Source of the DNA: Setophaga petechia
Lineage: Eukaryota; Chordata; Aves; Passeriformes; Parulidae
Direction: 5' to 3'
Length of the DNA stretch: 64,000 nt
NCBI GenBank assembly: GCA_024362935.1
Contig: JANCRA010000010.1
Location: 13,322,501-13,386,500, forward strand
Position numbers and translations under genes: made by a program. This document shows positions 28,502-42,432 of this stretch, in pieces (position 1 is the stretch's first letter; every line of letters starts with the position of its first letter). The notes below the pieces were generated by a model. That model worked only from the letters and a program-made list of their open reading frames with translations, had not been told where the DNA came from and did no database searches.

Positions 28502-31500
28502 CACACAGAGCAAATCCAAGTGTTTAAATTCCAGATTCAGATGACTACTTGGTGCCTGTGGAACTGAAAACATGGAAAATAATCACAGAACATCCCCAAA
28601 AAGGGTGGTAAAGAAGGCATAGATAGCTCAGGTCTAAATTTAAACCTTTAAAGGATAAGTACAGTTTCAAAACAAATTACTAGGTAAATCCAGTTTCAAT
28701 AACTTGCTTCTCTTGATGGCTGCATTGCCAAGCAGCACAGAAGTGCTTTCTCCCTCCATCTCCCTTTTTCCTAAATAAAAAAGGTCTAATTTATACAAAG
28801 AACAAAAGCAGTCTTCATGTATCCTCCATACCTTGTTCTTCCTGTAAAGTCATGGAAATCAGAATTTTCCTGAGGATGTCTCAAGAGATCAAGCCCATGC
28901 TCTCCTCACCACTGTTTTTGTGACATCTTTCAACTTGCTACCATCTTAAAAATTTAATGAGCATATTCTCTTTCTCTTCAGGAGGTTATTAAAAGAAGGG
29001 TTGACTTTTACCAGACCCTCAAAAGATGCCAGGGGAATCTCACTCAATCTGTGTGTGGATAGTGACAATTCATCACTGCCCAAGTAACACAAGAACATTT
29101 TTCCAGCCACCACATCATAGCTTCATCAGTCTGTCTTTCTACAGCTCATCTTCCCTAATTCTTCAAAGGAAGTTAAAGACATTAACACAAGAACCAGCTC
29201 ATGCTGACTGAGACGGTTTCTGGTAATTTACAATCCCAGTTCTGCTCCTAGCAAATTGGCCAATACTTAATATACAACCTTATCTGAGCACCTCCACAGC
29301 AGAGCTTCATAAAAACACTGAGAGATAACAATCATTGAATTTTGAAAACATAAATTACAGACCTATAATGGAAGGTTTAAGTCTCCAATTCCCTTGGAGA
29401 AGAAGAAAAGCTATAAATTCAATAAAATAAAATCTGCAGAAGAATGCCTCTGCGCAAGACTTGACTTCATATACCCAGAATAAATTTCCATTTAAGACAG
29501 GGGGAGATCTGTTTACTTTCCTGAAAAATGGATACTACAGAATAAATCTATCTAGAGCCTGATGTATTATTTCTTCATATATCTTACTGGATGGAAGAAG
29601 ACTATAATTAGAATTAGCTGTAAGGCCAAGATATAAAACACAAACACACTAGAAGTTGCTCCACCGACTTTTTGCTAAGAGCAAAACAAGCTCCAGATTC
29701 CTTGGGACTATTTAGCTAAATTCTATTAAAAGTCTATTTCTCCATTTCTACCTGGGCCTCTAAAGTCAAAGGCTGCAAAGCCATATCTCCATGGCCCATG
29801 TAGAAATTCATTGCCTTGAAATGCATATAGTTTTAAAGCAACTAAATAGTTCAAACTGCCAGCATTTGAAAAGAAAAAGTCATTATTTTATAGTGATCAG
29901 AGGTGTCCGAGGTGCTTCAGAGAATACAAAGAAAGACACAATCCCTGTGGACCTTACAATCCAATTAACTTAATTAACCATGTTATTCCCCTAGTTCCTG
30001 GTGCTCCATAAATCAATGAACTAAGACTTAATAGCAAAGTACATCACTAGCAGCTTTATTGATCATATCTGCACACAACACTGACTGAACTCCCAAAGTC
30101 AAGACTTGGCACAAAACAGAGAAGATATTTCAGCACCAGACTTCCACGTCATTAAACCAAAGCCCTGTGCAGGTACCAGAGATAGGAAAGAAGGCACCAA
30201 ATTTAAATAGGGAGAGAGCAAGTAACCATGGGCTCAATGTTGGTCTACAATGCAAGAAGCAAAAAAAAAAGAAAGACCATTACAGTGTTATTCAATTTTA
30301 AAATTAATATTTTACATTTTGTTCATCACTTCTCAAAGGTGAATCCCAGAGTATTTTACAAAAGAGGCCAGACCTCAGATCTCCACCTCTCCTGTGGCAG
30401 CCTAAAGCCCAGAACAAGCAAGCAGCCCCTCAGCCTGGGCAGACACAAGTCTGCCAAGAAGAAATTTTGCAGGTAAATTCCCTGCTGTTCAATTCAGATA
30501 TCCCCATGCAAGGGCATCTCCAATGGGAGAGGTGCTTTACAGCAGCTCCAACTATCCAGCACTGCCACATCTCAGCAACAGCATAGCACCCTTTCCTTGT
30601 CTGTAACAATTACAGCAAATCTAATAAGGATTAGACTTAAATTTCAACTACAGTTGTTGGCTTTTTCTATATAAGGTGTGCTACTTTTTCACCCATTAAA
30701 AAAATTGAGCCAAACAGCAGCCACACGCAGTGTAGAGCAACAGCAGGCACAAGGAGACCCTCTAATCCCCTTTTACCAGCTCTTGTCCAGGATGATCTAC
30801 TACCAGCTCCTAATGGTACTGAGGAGGTTGTTCATTTTCAAATAGGTCAGTAACTCATCATTTTAACTCACTTCTCTCTGCTAAAAATCAATGAGCTCCT
30901 GAAACAGGATTGTCCTGGATGGTTGGTGCTTTAACATCTCATTTGCAGGAAAAGTAGACCCCAGAGGTCCTTTCCAGTGCTGGGTCACCACAGTCAGCCA
31001 GGAAGATGGACTTGATCTCTTGGTCAGAAACAAATACCTCCTGGGAAGAAGACACCTTTCCACAAGGATTTTTTTGTGGAGGATGGGTAGATTTGTGTCT
31101 GTCTTCTCATGCAGTGAAGTGTGAATATTATACACTAGAGGAGAGTTGCAATTCCCAATACCTCCATCCAGTCATGACACCTCCATCTTCTTGCTTACTC
31201 AGCTGCATGAATTACTTAGTTTTCCTACTCCCCCTATCCATCCCAAATTTTTCATTCAAATTCAAATTTTTATGAATAAAAAAAGAGGGAAATACATTTT
31301 TTAAAAATTCTTCACGGACCTCTACTCCTTTAGTCACAAAATGCTCCCCAAAACACCATCAGCAATACTCTCACAGCACAAATCAAAGTTTGAGTGCTGT
31401 CTGATGAGGTCTATTTCAACTCTGACTTGGGAGCCTGACTAACTCACTGTGTCAAAATGAGTTAAAATGGTTGCCATGGCTAACCCACCCAGCTGGTTAG

Positions 31501-34500
31501 TGGCAGGCTGAGGAGGTGACAGGTAGATGGGAGTCACACACCAACTGTCATATTGGCTCAGAGCAGTGACTCATCACAGGAAATCTGCTGGGCTTCAGCA
31601 GGAAACTGAATGTGAAAAGCTGTAGATGGGGAAGAGTTTGCAGTGGACTACAGTGCCCAGACATGAGTTTGAAAAGCTGTCACAACTTCAGGGCTATCTT
31701 CTTGACCATCACTTACTTGGCGTTCAAGTTCAACAGGTCAAATGCGGGACTACTCTGCTGTACAGGGCCACAGCTAATAAAATATTACATTATCCTACCA
31801 TACTGAGGGGCTGTGAAAAGCATCTACGGCCAATTCACTTTAGAGTTACAGTACCATTAAAAAACTTGCACATGGTCATATACACAGGGAATCCCTCAGC
31901 TGTTTTGAAACTGCAGAGGCTGCCATCATCACCTGTTCCTCCAGTGCAAGGGCTGCTCTGTCAGTGGTTTTGCTCTGCACGGTGCTGAGCAGGCCTCCCC
32001 CTTCTCCATGAGGGCTTTACCAGCAGGTCCATCACACCTGAGCATGGGGGATCTGCCTGCAGAGCAATTCAGTGCTGCTCTCCATGCACACTGCTGAGCA
32101 GCACCTCCAGCCAGCTGTGCTGGAGCTGGATTTCTATGAGAAGCTCACATCTGCAGAGGGAGATAACAGCGAAACAAGCATCTTCCTCACTCTGCACTCC
32201 TCCAGTCCCTATCCCTCACTCCCACCTCTGTGCCCTCCACCACAGCACTGAAACCAAGACTTACCATTACAGCTTGCAAGTAAAAACCATGGTGTGAATT
32301 TGCACAAAAGAGAAGCACAGAAAAACAGCACCCCAAGGACTTAAAGCTCACTAAGTGTGTCAGTGGCAAGACAATGAAGGGTAGGCAGGAATCTGCCCCC
32401 CCTGCCCTGCCCAGAAGCCCCTGGAGACAAGCAGCTGCTCCAAGCAACAGCAGGGAAGCAGATGGGTGGCAGAGGACAGCGCTCCCTGGCCAAAAGCCAC
32501 ACTCCCCCTGTTAATTATTCAGAGACAGAAACTGGATGGCATTCACTGCAGTATTGCCTGTCACTGAATCTCCCCAGGCAGTAATGACCCTTGGCAGGGG
32601 CAGCCCCAAGGAGCAGGACAGGGCCAGCTGCCGCAGCAGCACAGGGCTCACCAGAGAGCAAGCCTGGCTCTGGGAGCCAAAGGCACATGGGGCTGTACAG
32701 CTCATCCCCAGGCAAGCACACCCTACAGCCAGCAAGCCCTGCAGAAATCAGCATCTCAGCCTGGTCTGTGCACATTTTGCTTTCTGATGCCCTCACCCAC
32801 TTACTAACAAGTCCTTGTATAAGCACAGTAACAGTGAAAGAATTATATTAAAGTAGGACAGGATACACCAAAAAGCCAATTACAATGGATATTCCAAGGA
32901 AACAACCCAGGAGCCTTCTCTAGACTTGGCCAAATAGCCTTGGCAGGTGGTGGGTGGAGGAAAAGCAGAATAAATACAATTACAGAACTAAGACAGTTCA
33001 GCTTTCTGTTACATGTGAAATGCAGTCTCCAGAGGCTGAAGAAGCAGCATGACTGACTAGAGCAAATTTTGAAATTCCTCAAAGGCAGGTTGCCTAGATG
33101 TGCAGCCAGAGCCAGGCTGACAGAAATGCTGCTAACAGCACCGAATTTGCTAGAGGATTATCACTTGGTGTAACGGATGGAAACTAGATTAGATAGCTGG
33201 TAAACTCACAGCACAGTTCATTACTGTACAGGGAAATTTTTGTCCACATAAACAGAACTTCTTGTTCTGTCCAGCTCTATGTTGCAATAGATTTGCAACC
33301 CTGTGCCAGAAAGGCGTTTTCTACCTCATTTTTGTTCAAATATTTGGCACAATTGGTATCATTATGAATATGAAAATACTAAGCAGAGGAAGACAGCCAT
33401 GAAGTTATCCTTAATAACTGCACTTCCGTATTTGTTTTGATGTAAGCATCAAAACCTTTTGAAGTGTAGTCATTACCCATGTTGTGCAGACACAAAGACT
33501 GGGGCACGCAGAGGTTTCCAGAGTGGCACAGAACCCGTCAGTCCCACTAATCTCAAATGACAGAGAAAAATACCCCATCACTCTGAGAAACTAAATGATA
33601 AAATTATTTTGCTGCAAGCCCTGTGCTCAGTCAGGAACACAGACACAGGACCAAAAGGCCTGTGGCTCAGTCCCCAATATCAACCAACTCATCAGTAAGT
33701 GCCAGCCCCACTGGAATTGCTGCAGTCACCACTGGGCTGGAGCCTGATCTGCTGGGGGCAAGGCAGCTATTTCATGTAGTCAGCTGCTGCTGCACAAGGT
33801 GTTTGGGTAGGATGCAAAGGACACAAAGTCTGTGAAAGATTCTGGAGTAGCGAAGCATGGCCAGTGAGTTGGAGTATGCTCATAACATCAATAACTCATC
33901 TAAATGTCTGCCATGGGATTTGCAGCATGCCTGAACTTTGCTTTTGTTTGAAGTAACTTGGAGGCAGCACATCAGGCTCAGCTCTCTGCAAGGACAGAGC
34001 CCAACATTGTACCTGCAGCCACCTTCCAGTTAAGAAGGAACATCCACAACTTTAAGGGGAGAACAGAGATGGAGGAAAGCTGAAAAGATGATGTTCCCAA
34101 AGGGGAAGAAGACTGAGACAGCACTACCCCACCTCACACAGACCTACCTGCCCTCTAACCTCAAAGGGGAAGTTTGTGAGGGTGTTTTGACAGACATGAC
34201 TGCATGTACTGTATTTAGATTGACTGCCTATCCTATTTCAAGATGAAAGAAAACAAAAGAACATTTAATCTAGAAACAAAATATTCATTCCCAACTGTGC
34301 CCTCTGCTCAGGATTAACACATAGCCCCGAGACAAGCTGCTATGAATACTAACATATCCTCCCAGCTCTTCACTAAATTCATCCCACTCTGACAGCCCCA
34401 GGGAATTTCCCCTGACTTCCAATAATCAGAAGCTATGCATCTGGGCAAGATAGTTTTAATGAGGAAGCCCTCACTCCTGGAATCATCATCATTTCCTGAA

Positions 34501-37500
34501 CACACATAGAAAAATTGAACCAGAAAAGCACATTGGTACCAAGTAAGAAGAGAGCAACTTAACATCACTAATTTCTGCAAGACTGTCACACTGCCTGACA
34601 GTTTGCCTTATTATCTTATTTTTCTCCTTGTTTCTTTGCATCTCATTTGTTGCTAAATCTTCAAGGCCTCTGCTGCAAGGGGATGCAAATGAGGACAAGC
34701 CCTCCACCCCCAACCCTTCAGTCTACACCCCTGTGGTTACAGCTCTCATCAAAATGGGACCAAAGATAGGACTGGAGTCTTCTGTGCACAGACTCTGTAC
34801 ATTCAGCTCAACTTTGCATTGAGAACAAAGAAGAAATTTGAAATTTTTTTTATAAATAAAAGACAGGAAAAAAAAAATCCAAGGGCTAATCTCAGTTCCA
34901 TCCCATGGGAACCAAGTGAGATCTCTCAGGCTTTATGTAAGTAGCAGCTCCTCTCTTGGGCTGTATAAGGCAATACTCAAATGTGAGCTGGGACCTTTAT
35001 TTCTTTGTACAGATGAATGAAATGTCACCAGGATGACTAACAGTATCACGTGTACAAGAAAAGGCAACAACACATGTAATCCAAATAAATACCTTGAAAA
35101 GCCTCTGACTGGCAACAACGCAGCAGCCAATGTTAATATAATTGCTAAAACAAAAGCTGTCTAGTGCTTTGTTCACTGTGGAAATCACATCACTAAGCAA
35201 AAAAACTGTGTTACTTTATAGACAACTTGAAGAATGTAGCATTGAATTTATTTTGTGGCCTCAGCAAGAGGTTTCTACTCATCAAGACAGAGCAGCTTAG
35301 CTGGCAGGGTCACTGACACCTCCACTTAATGCAGATAAGACATGGATCTAACCCCATCCTAATGCACTGCATTTCCTTGAGCTCAAATACCATGATAACC
35401 CTTCTCCTTAAATGCAGAGTGGTCTTGATACCACATACCTGAAGCTGTCAGAGGAAAAGGTTTGAACTAATTTCCCAGTGGAAGGCAGCTCCCGCAACAC
35501 TCTCAGTGAAATCAGCAAATTTTGCTGAAGCCAGAAAATAGTTTTGGCTGAAAAGTGAAAGCCAGTAATTACTAGATGCCAAGTTCATCTAACATTAATG
35601 AGGGGGAGAGTCAGTAACAGGGAAATCACCATAATTGCTAAAACAAATAAATTTTACAAACTTATTTGAATTCCTTTATTTTCCAAAGACAAAGAGGAGG
35701 AGGAAAATTGGAGAAAATAAAAAGGTAATTCATTCTTTTGACAAAGCATGCAGACAAAAATTCTATTCAGATTTTAAATTAGAAGTTTCATTACATTTTT
35801 CTTGCAATGGACAGAGCACAGAACAAGACCAAGAATAATGGACAAAATGCAGACCTTTCCAAGGGGGAATGTTCCATTCCACTGTGTGGTTCCCCCAGAC
35901 CAAGCACAGCAGAAGAGATGCTCCCATTTCCAACAGAGACCATCAGCATGGGATTTATTTTCTCAATCAAATGTTGCCCATGTTCCACTCCCAGTTACAC
36001 CAGTGTCAGTGCACAGTAGCTATACTCCTTTCAGGAACACAAACAGATATTTAGATGGTATGACTGCCCTTGGCACAAGACACGAATGCAGAAGCAGTTC
36101 CCATACACATGGAATCATCACCAACATTCACTGGAACATGACTTGTGGCCTTTCAAGAGACCATAATGGGAAAAAAGTTTTCCCCTTCCTCCAGAAAAAG
36201 AGATATTTTCTCTAGAAAATCTAAGCATTCTGCACATAGGCCACTGCTCTGAATGTCAAGGGTTGGGTCTGACTTTTAAAAGAAATGGCTCCATTTTTGT
36301 GATGCAGAGCTCCAGAAATGCCTGGTTCATTGTCTCGGGGCTTGTCTACAAAGAGGCAATTTCAATAGAGCACTACCCCTATAATTATTCTACTATATTT
36401 ACACTTTTAAGTTCACTTCATTTTCAAAATAAATACTTTATTCTGTTATAATAAAGTCTAATAATTAACAAAACAGTCAGTAAAATGGGACACTTGTGGG
36501 AAGGCCTACACAGTCTTAACCATAGAAAGAGACCTGGCACAGAGCTCATGCCCTAGTGGACAGCCTTCTTTTGCCTACCACTAAGCAGCTCTGCCACTTG
36601 TGTCTACTTAGAAGAGACAAACAAATGAAAAAAAAGGCACAGCAAAACATTCACCTCAGACTGGTCACACACCTTTATTTAACCTGAGCAATCTTCCTCT
36701 CAGTGGAGCCCAGAGCATCAGAGGATCTCTGGGTCAGTCACTGCAATCACAGCTCTGGAACAGTTTCAAAGACCACGTTCATTTCTTGGGAATTTCCCAT
36801 GTGTTTTTCCACTACACTTGGCCTGAGTCCATAGAAACACCAACAGGTTTGGAGAACATCAAGCATGGCCTGATTCCAGACAGATCTGGCAATTCTTCTC
36901 ACTCTGAAATTTTCCTGGCTGCCACAATTCATGGTTTCCATCAAGGTCTTCAGCATCCTCAAAGGTTTCCCCCCGCACTTTCCAACCTTGGCAGCTCTAA
37001 AGGAAAAGCATGCCAAACCACTGCAGCTGATGCTTTTGTCAGCACTAAGCATCATCACTCAATATTGCTAATAAAACTTCTTCACAAGAATACCCACAGA
37101 GTAATAACATAAACAAGAGAGCAGAAGCCACAGTGTCCATTCAGTTTCATAGAGCCAAAGCCTGCAGATATAGGAGCACATTCAGGTTGTAAAATCTGGC
37201 AGATCACTTTAAAAAGCAAAATATTATTAATCTCTGTCTTTAATCAAATCTGAAAGAGGCTTTGGAGTCATTCCATAAAACCTTTGTGGCTTCATCCCCA
37301 CGTTGTGCAGGACTTCTCAATCAGTTACATTTTCAGACTGCTGAAGTATGGGATCAAAAGCAGCAGCCCAAATTCAGAGCAGTGTGACAGCAGCAAGGAG
37401 GGGAGCAGTGAGCACAGTGCTCGGGTGCACTGAGTTATTACTCACTCAATGGGTGCCAAATCCCCATCAGCATATTAATGAGTGAAAAAAGACCCCATCA

Positions 37501-38963
37501 AAGACTAGCAGGATTTGCTCAGCTGTTCCATCAGGTTGATAAGTGAGCATTATCCCTTAAGCATTACCACCACAGCCTTCATGCAATCCTAATTCCTCAC
37601 CACACTTCATTGGAGGGTCAGAACCTCTATTTTTACATTTTGTTTCAAAGCAGTGGCCTGTATAATGAGTATTACCAACAAACAGCAGCCCATAAATTCC
37701 TGAGCTCCGTGTGAGCAAGTCCTCATCTCTGACAAGGCCTGGACACACTGTAAAGCAGAAGTGTCACATGCAGAAATACATTGATACACCACATACAGTA
37801 GACAGATGTAACAGCCCTTCACCTGTACCATTGCAACTGCATACTACTTAAGTGACAGCTACACAGCCAAATTTCTTTAGTCTTCATTAAGTGCCAGTAT
37901 AATAGATCATGTCATTGTAGGTTTGGACAAAAGGACTCTATAAAGCAATGTATTAAAATGGAATAGACTCAACCTGGCATTGAAAGATAGTCCTAAGACA
38001 ACCTGATAACAACAAAAAAAAAACTTTCTAAATGACTGAATTATTTCTGATGTGGTAAGCACAAGAAAAAACACTGTATTTTAAACAGCAGAATAATCAG
38101 TTCAACTGATTTAAAGTTACGCACACCATACCATTTACCAAATGTTTATGGGTAAGTGAACAAAAGTCAATTCACATTATTTTTAGCATTTATTCTATTT
38201 TAGTTATTCTACACATCACATGCATATCACAAAAAAACATGGAACCCGTTGAAAGATCTAATTTTCTGCTAATCATGCAAACCCAGCAATTTCCATCTTC
38301 GTGGGATGTTTCACCCTAATGCATGTGAATAAGTAAAGAAGAATCCTATTTCTAGTCATGGATATAGTTTCAGAGCTATTGAGCAAAACATCCCAGTACA
38401 TTGTTCAGAGGAACTGAATAAAAACCTGATGTCCACAGCCCAGCTGTTATAAGCCTCCTCAAAACAGACTGCTGAAATATTTTTACCTTCCTATTATAAA
38501 AATTTAAATAGCTCTGCCAAAACCATGAAAATCCACCCCCCTGCTTAATTTTCCCCAGGGTCCCACTCCTGCCAAACTGTACCTGCAGCAAGACAGGGCG
38601 GCCAAGGAAGGGAGATCTTCCAATGGGTTTTTACTTTGTTGCCCTCATCCTGCAAATCAACCTGCACCATGAAAGATTTTCCTTTCCATGCACCACAGGA
38701 CACCTCTGCCCACGGCTGCACAGCAGCAAAATGCCCCTATATGCTCAGACAGCTGTTTCCAAGGTAACGAGCACGGAGCTGTATACAAGGGAAGGAAGCA
38801 AATAGCAGCAACATAACCCTGCTATATTGTCACTTTTTGAAGCAGGTCTGACTTGTCTCTTTCCCCTCCTTGCCACCTGCCTCATGATTCAAGCAAGGGT
38901 TAGATAACTCACTTCACATTTTATAATCTCATTACCTCAGTCTTTCATAAGGCTCAGTTTGGA

Positions 38964-38976
38964 TTTTTTTTTTTTT
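38964..38976. repeat. T homopolymer
   Basis: Run of about 13 T inside an A+T-rich segment. Confidence 0.8.
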
Positions 38977-40412
38977 ATTTTTATAAGTCATCATATTGGG
39001 GTTTTAAAGGTGAGAGTAAAATTTTCTGCTTTTACTCAAGATAAACCATCTGGGAGAGGAAGGGCAATTGTATCAACAACCTAAATTTACACTCAAACTC
39101 GGTGTTCCCTCCCCCAAAAAGCAGAAAAACATCTCAGGTTAAGCAAAGGGTGTCTGCCCACAACCGCAGCCCATCTTACACAAGTCTTACCCATCTAGCT
39201 AACGCTGCTTCTCACCGGTTTGGATAAAAGTATTTCCACTTCTCAGTCTGCAGATACAGTTTATCCTTTCTAGACACACAGTTTCCACATCCACTCAGAT
39301 GTGCCAAAAACAGAGACTTTCCCACCTGCCCACGTACATTCTTGCTACCAAAGCAGAAATTAGCCTTTGCTTCTTCTGCTACTGAAAACCGTGGTGCAGC
39401 AAGAATGCAATTCAAACCCTTCAGCGCTCACATAAAGGACAGCAACAGGAGGGGTGGAAACTGGGATGGAAAAGGATCTGTCTTGGCCAGCTAATTCTCA
39501 TCATTGCTTCAAAAGAGGATGAGTTATCAGGGAGAGAAATCAGAAGATCTGGCCACAAAGCTCTGCACACTCAGTGAGGGACAGAAAGCCAGACCACATA
39601 CTTTAACCTCTTCTTTCAGGCCTGAGACAACCCCACAGTAAGGCAGGAGCTGATGAACCCCATGATTTTGGAGTAACAGGTTTGTTATCAATGCAGGCTA
39701 GAGGAAACACATTTTCCACCAAATATTTCTAAATCATGAACATCAATTCTTTTTTTCCTTGCATGAAACACAATAAACAGTAGAACATCCCATGTACAAG
39801 TCTCTGTGGTGGGGAAAACCAACACATTATATAATGAAGCATTCTGCCTACTGGCCAGAAGTCACTTCCATCTTCCAGGAGACAGAAATTTTAAGGTAAA
39901 ACATGCATGAAGAGACTTGCTGTGCATGGTATTTGAAATGGCAATCATACTTCAGCACAGTTTGTGTATACCTTGCATTTCCCTCTATGACTTACCATGG
40001 CTGACCTTTTCTACCAACTGTGATTAATTAAGCTTCCAATTCATCATCTCTGAATGGCTGCAAATTGCAAGAGGTGCTCATCACTTTAATATTCAGTAAC
40101 CAAAATATACCACTCTTCTAATTACAATTGTGCTGAACACCAGGACATTTCCTTTGGAAGCTGAAGTACTATGGTCCTCAGAGGAAGTGAACAAATTGAT
40201 GGGCCAGAGTATACACGCCTGGGAGAAAAGCTCCCCAGCTTGGGCATTAAAAAACCCCAAACCTATCACAACCACATAGGCATAGAGAAGCCAACAAGGC
40301 AGACATAACTTGCTCTGAATAAAGAAAAACAGAAGTCAGTATTTCTTCATATCCTGGTTGGAGGTTGGTTTACAAAATCAAAATCTGCACAGTGCAGATG
40401 CTTCTTGCAGTG

Positions 40413-40492
40413 TTATCATAGAATGGTTTGGGTTGGAAGGAACCTTAAAGATCATCTAGTTCCAATTCTCCCATCACAGACGGGGACATATC
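40413..40492 (-). mobile_element. CR1 LINE fragment, 3'-end region, reversed
   Basis: ATCATAGAATGGTTTGGGTTGGAAGG, continuing CCTTAAAGATCATCTAGTTCCAA, is the familiar complement of the 3' end of avian CR1 retrotransposons. After TTCCAA the match decays (CTCCCATCACAGACGGGGACA resembles the CR1 TGCCATGGGCAGGGACA) and then is lost. It is an old, severely truncated copy with no reverse-transcriptase coding sequence. Confidence 0.75.
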
Positions 40493-42014
40493 ATGATGCA
40501 AATTCTTCTCTTACATACCTGTTAACACTGCAGTGCTACAAAAACATTACCAAATCCTTCCTCTGCTGCCCCTGCAGAGGTATATGCTATAACACAACCA
40601 CCAAACCAGATGCCTTGTAGAAAAGGGAAAGAAGTTCCCTCCAAGCTCAGCTAATCTTTCTCTACACAGCGTATCAGCTCAAGCCTGCAAGATTTATCCA
40701 ACCAGATAAGCCATTCTGTGATTAAATGGCACCTTCCTAAGACTGACTACTCTGTGAACCACCCACGGAAATAAATGCAACGTACTCAAAGGGACACACA
40801 CCAGCCACAGACTCACTGCAGTGCTGGGACCGAAATCAGAGGAAAGGGGGATGAGAAGGAAAGGCATTACGCAGAGCCAGACACAAGAGCATGTATGAAG
40901 TCACAGATAAAGTAACCCAGCACAGCTGTAGATCAAAGAGGTCCCTGCTGTGAATGTTTAATAAAGCTCCCAAAGCCACCCTGATCCAATGGTGCAAAAG
41001 CATCCGTGCCAGCTGCAGCAAGGCAGCGTTACAAAGCACTGCACCATAACAGGGCTGAACTCATGCCAACAGGTCTCGGTGTGTTGAGCAGGGGATTGAT
41101 TCACTCTTCTGCAGGACAAGATTTTTAATAGATCCATCTCAGGTGGATGGAGGCTCCAGGGGGAAGCCATGGTCCTAGAGCAATCCAGGAGCAGAAATAG
41201 ATGGCGTTCTCCCAAAGCAGTGGGAGCCAGGAATCCGCATCAGAAAGGCACAGCAGCTTAATGACTCTGTCCTAACACCTTGCAGGGGATCTAACAGCAC
41301 AATTTCTCTCTGTGCTTATTAACCAGTAGGTTCAGAGAATTCCACAATTCTTACATTACTCACACGAAATGCTGCAACAGTGCCACTTCGTATATTTGTT
41401 AAGTCTGTTTACAGATTAGAACAGTCTAGAGAGGTAGTCTGGAAAGGGGTCCAAGGAAAAGCCTGCCATTAGCTACTTTGCACAAAAGCAGCAGTTTTAT
41501 AAAACACGCATTCCTGCTTGTTTCTGCCTATCCCAGATCAACTCCTGCACCTGAGTCCCATAAGAGTACAGGAGAAACGCACTTGATTTCAGAGACATAA
41601 ACTTTCCCCACCACTCTCATCCCTGTTCATCTACAAAGGCAGGAGCCAGAGTGCAACATTTAAACCTCCCTTTTGGGTGGCTGTGCCACCTTGTGGATGT
41701 CTTCTCACTGCTTTCATGAGCCGCAGGTCCAGCATTTATTTAACATCACACTCTTGAACATGTAAACAAAAAAATTCACAGTCACCGCGAGCAACAGTAA
41801 GAGGCACAATAGGAATCAGATTACTGTGACACGTTCTCTGTGCAATTTACAAACCCCATATTCCCCAGGTGGAGTTGGCGGTGGGGAAAATTACCAGCTG
41901 AAAACAGCCTCACCAGCACCTTTAGAAAGTTGGGGCTCAGGTACTACAAGCCCGTAGAAATAGCCAAAAAGGACCGCGCAGCCACCTCACGCTCAGGTTT
42001 GCCCCCACCGCTCG

Positions 42015-42031
42015 AAAAAAAAAAAAAAAAA
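42015..42031. repeat. A17 homopolymer at edge of CpG island
   Basis: Run of 17 A marking the abrupt left boundary of the G+C-rich block. Confidence 0.85.
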
Positions 42032-42267
42032 TAAACAAAAGCAGAAAGCAAGCAAGCCCAGGGATAGAAAGGAAGATTGGCTGCGGCAAAGTTTATCGGC
42101 ACGAAGAGCATCCCCCCTTCAGTCCTTTCATCCGCGGAGCTCCATGCCAGCAGAGGATCGTCCTCCTCCCAGAGGGACACCCCTCATCCCCACCACCCCA
42201 AAGGAAAAGGGGAGGCGGAGGGTAATTCCGAGCACCTCCAGCTCTCCTTTCCCCCCGCCGCGCTCAC

Positions 42268-42322
42268 CGTCCTCTTGCATCCGCTGCAGGCACAGGGCGA
42301 GGCTCTTCCTCCAGCCCGGCAT
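42268..42322 (-). CDS. GRIP2: GRIP2 first coding exon, downstream copy in CpG island
   Basis: Read on the - strand, an ATG at 42322 opens MPGWRKSLALCLQRMQED plus one base of a Gly/Asp codon. The donor is GGACG/GTGAGC and the intron starts at 42267. The exon is 55 nt and ends in phase 1. The MPGW start and the Cys at position 11 match the palmitoylated N-terminus of GRIP1b/pABP-L type isoforms, which anchors the PDZ scaffold at membranes and spines (family knowledge). The following exon, expected to begin the linker and PDZ1, was not found in the 42 kb to the left, so intron 1 must be at least 42 kb if this call is right. The position inside a strong CpG island supports a real first exon. Its sister exon at 52954-53008 could be used instead in other transcripts. 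Confidence 0.82.
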
Positions 42323-42425
42323 CGCGGCAGCGCTGCCGCCCCCCGGGGCAGCGGCGTGGCTGGAGGGGCCCGGGGGGCCCGGCGGGAGCGGCGGGCGCTG
42401 CCAAGCGCGGCCGGGCTCCCCGGCG

Positions 42426-42432
42426 CTTTATG
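42426..42432 (-). promoter_or_regulatory. TATA-like CATAAAG upstream of GRIP2 downstream first exon
   Basis: On the - strand the sequence reads GGCCATAAAGCGCC, 110 bp before the ATG at 42322. It is a degenerate TATA element. If used, transcription would begin near 42400. Its spacing from the ATG is similar to the TATA-like element of the sister exon. Confidence 0.35.

Larger units (their letters stand above)
1..42267 (-). other. GRIP2: Probable large intron 1 of GRIP2; no exon recognised
   Basis: All open frames here are short (no more than about 160 codons) and show no known domain, splice logic or codon bias on either strand. I searched the - strand by eye for the conserved GRIP segment around RRQSIPEEF and for PDZ-type GLTISGG words and found none. 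The interval is therefore read as intron between the 42268-42322 exon and exons beyond the left edge. It contains the repeats listed separately and some A+T-rich stretches with TAATTA-type words that may be regulatory. A small exon could have been missed. Confidence 0.55.

Noticed and set aside
31470..31484. GTTGCCATGGCTAAC, resembling an RFX X-box palindrome
   Set aside because: One base is inserted in the right half relative to the consensus and no promoter is nearby. A chance match is likely.
41683..41700. CCACCTTGTGG, resembling part of a CTCF site
   Set aside because: Too many core mismatches to support without a score or binding data.
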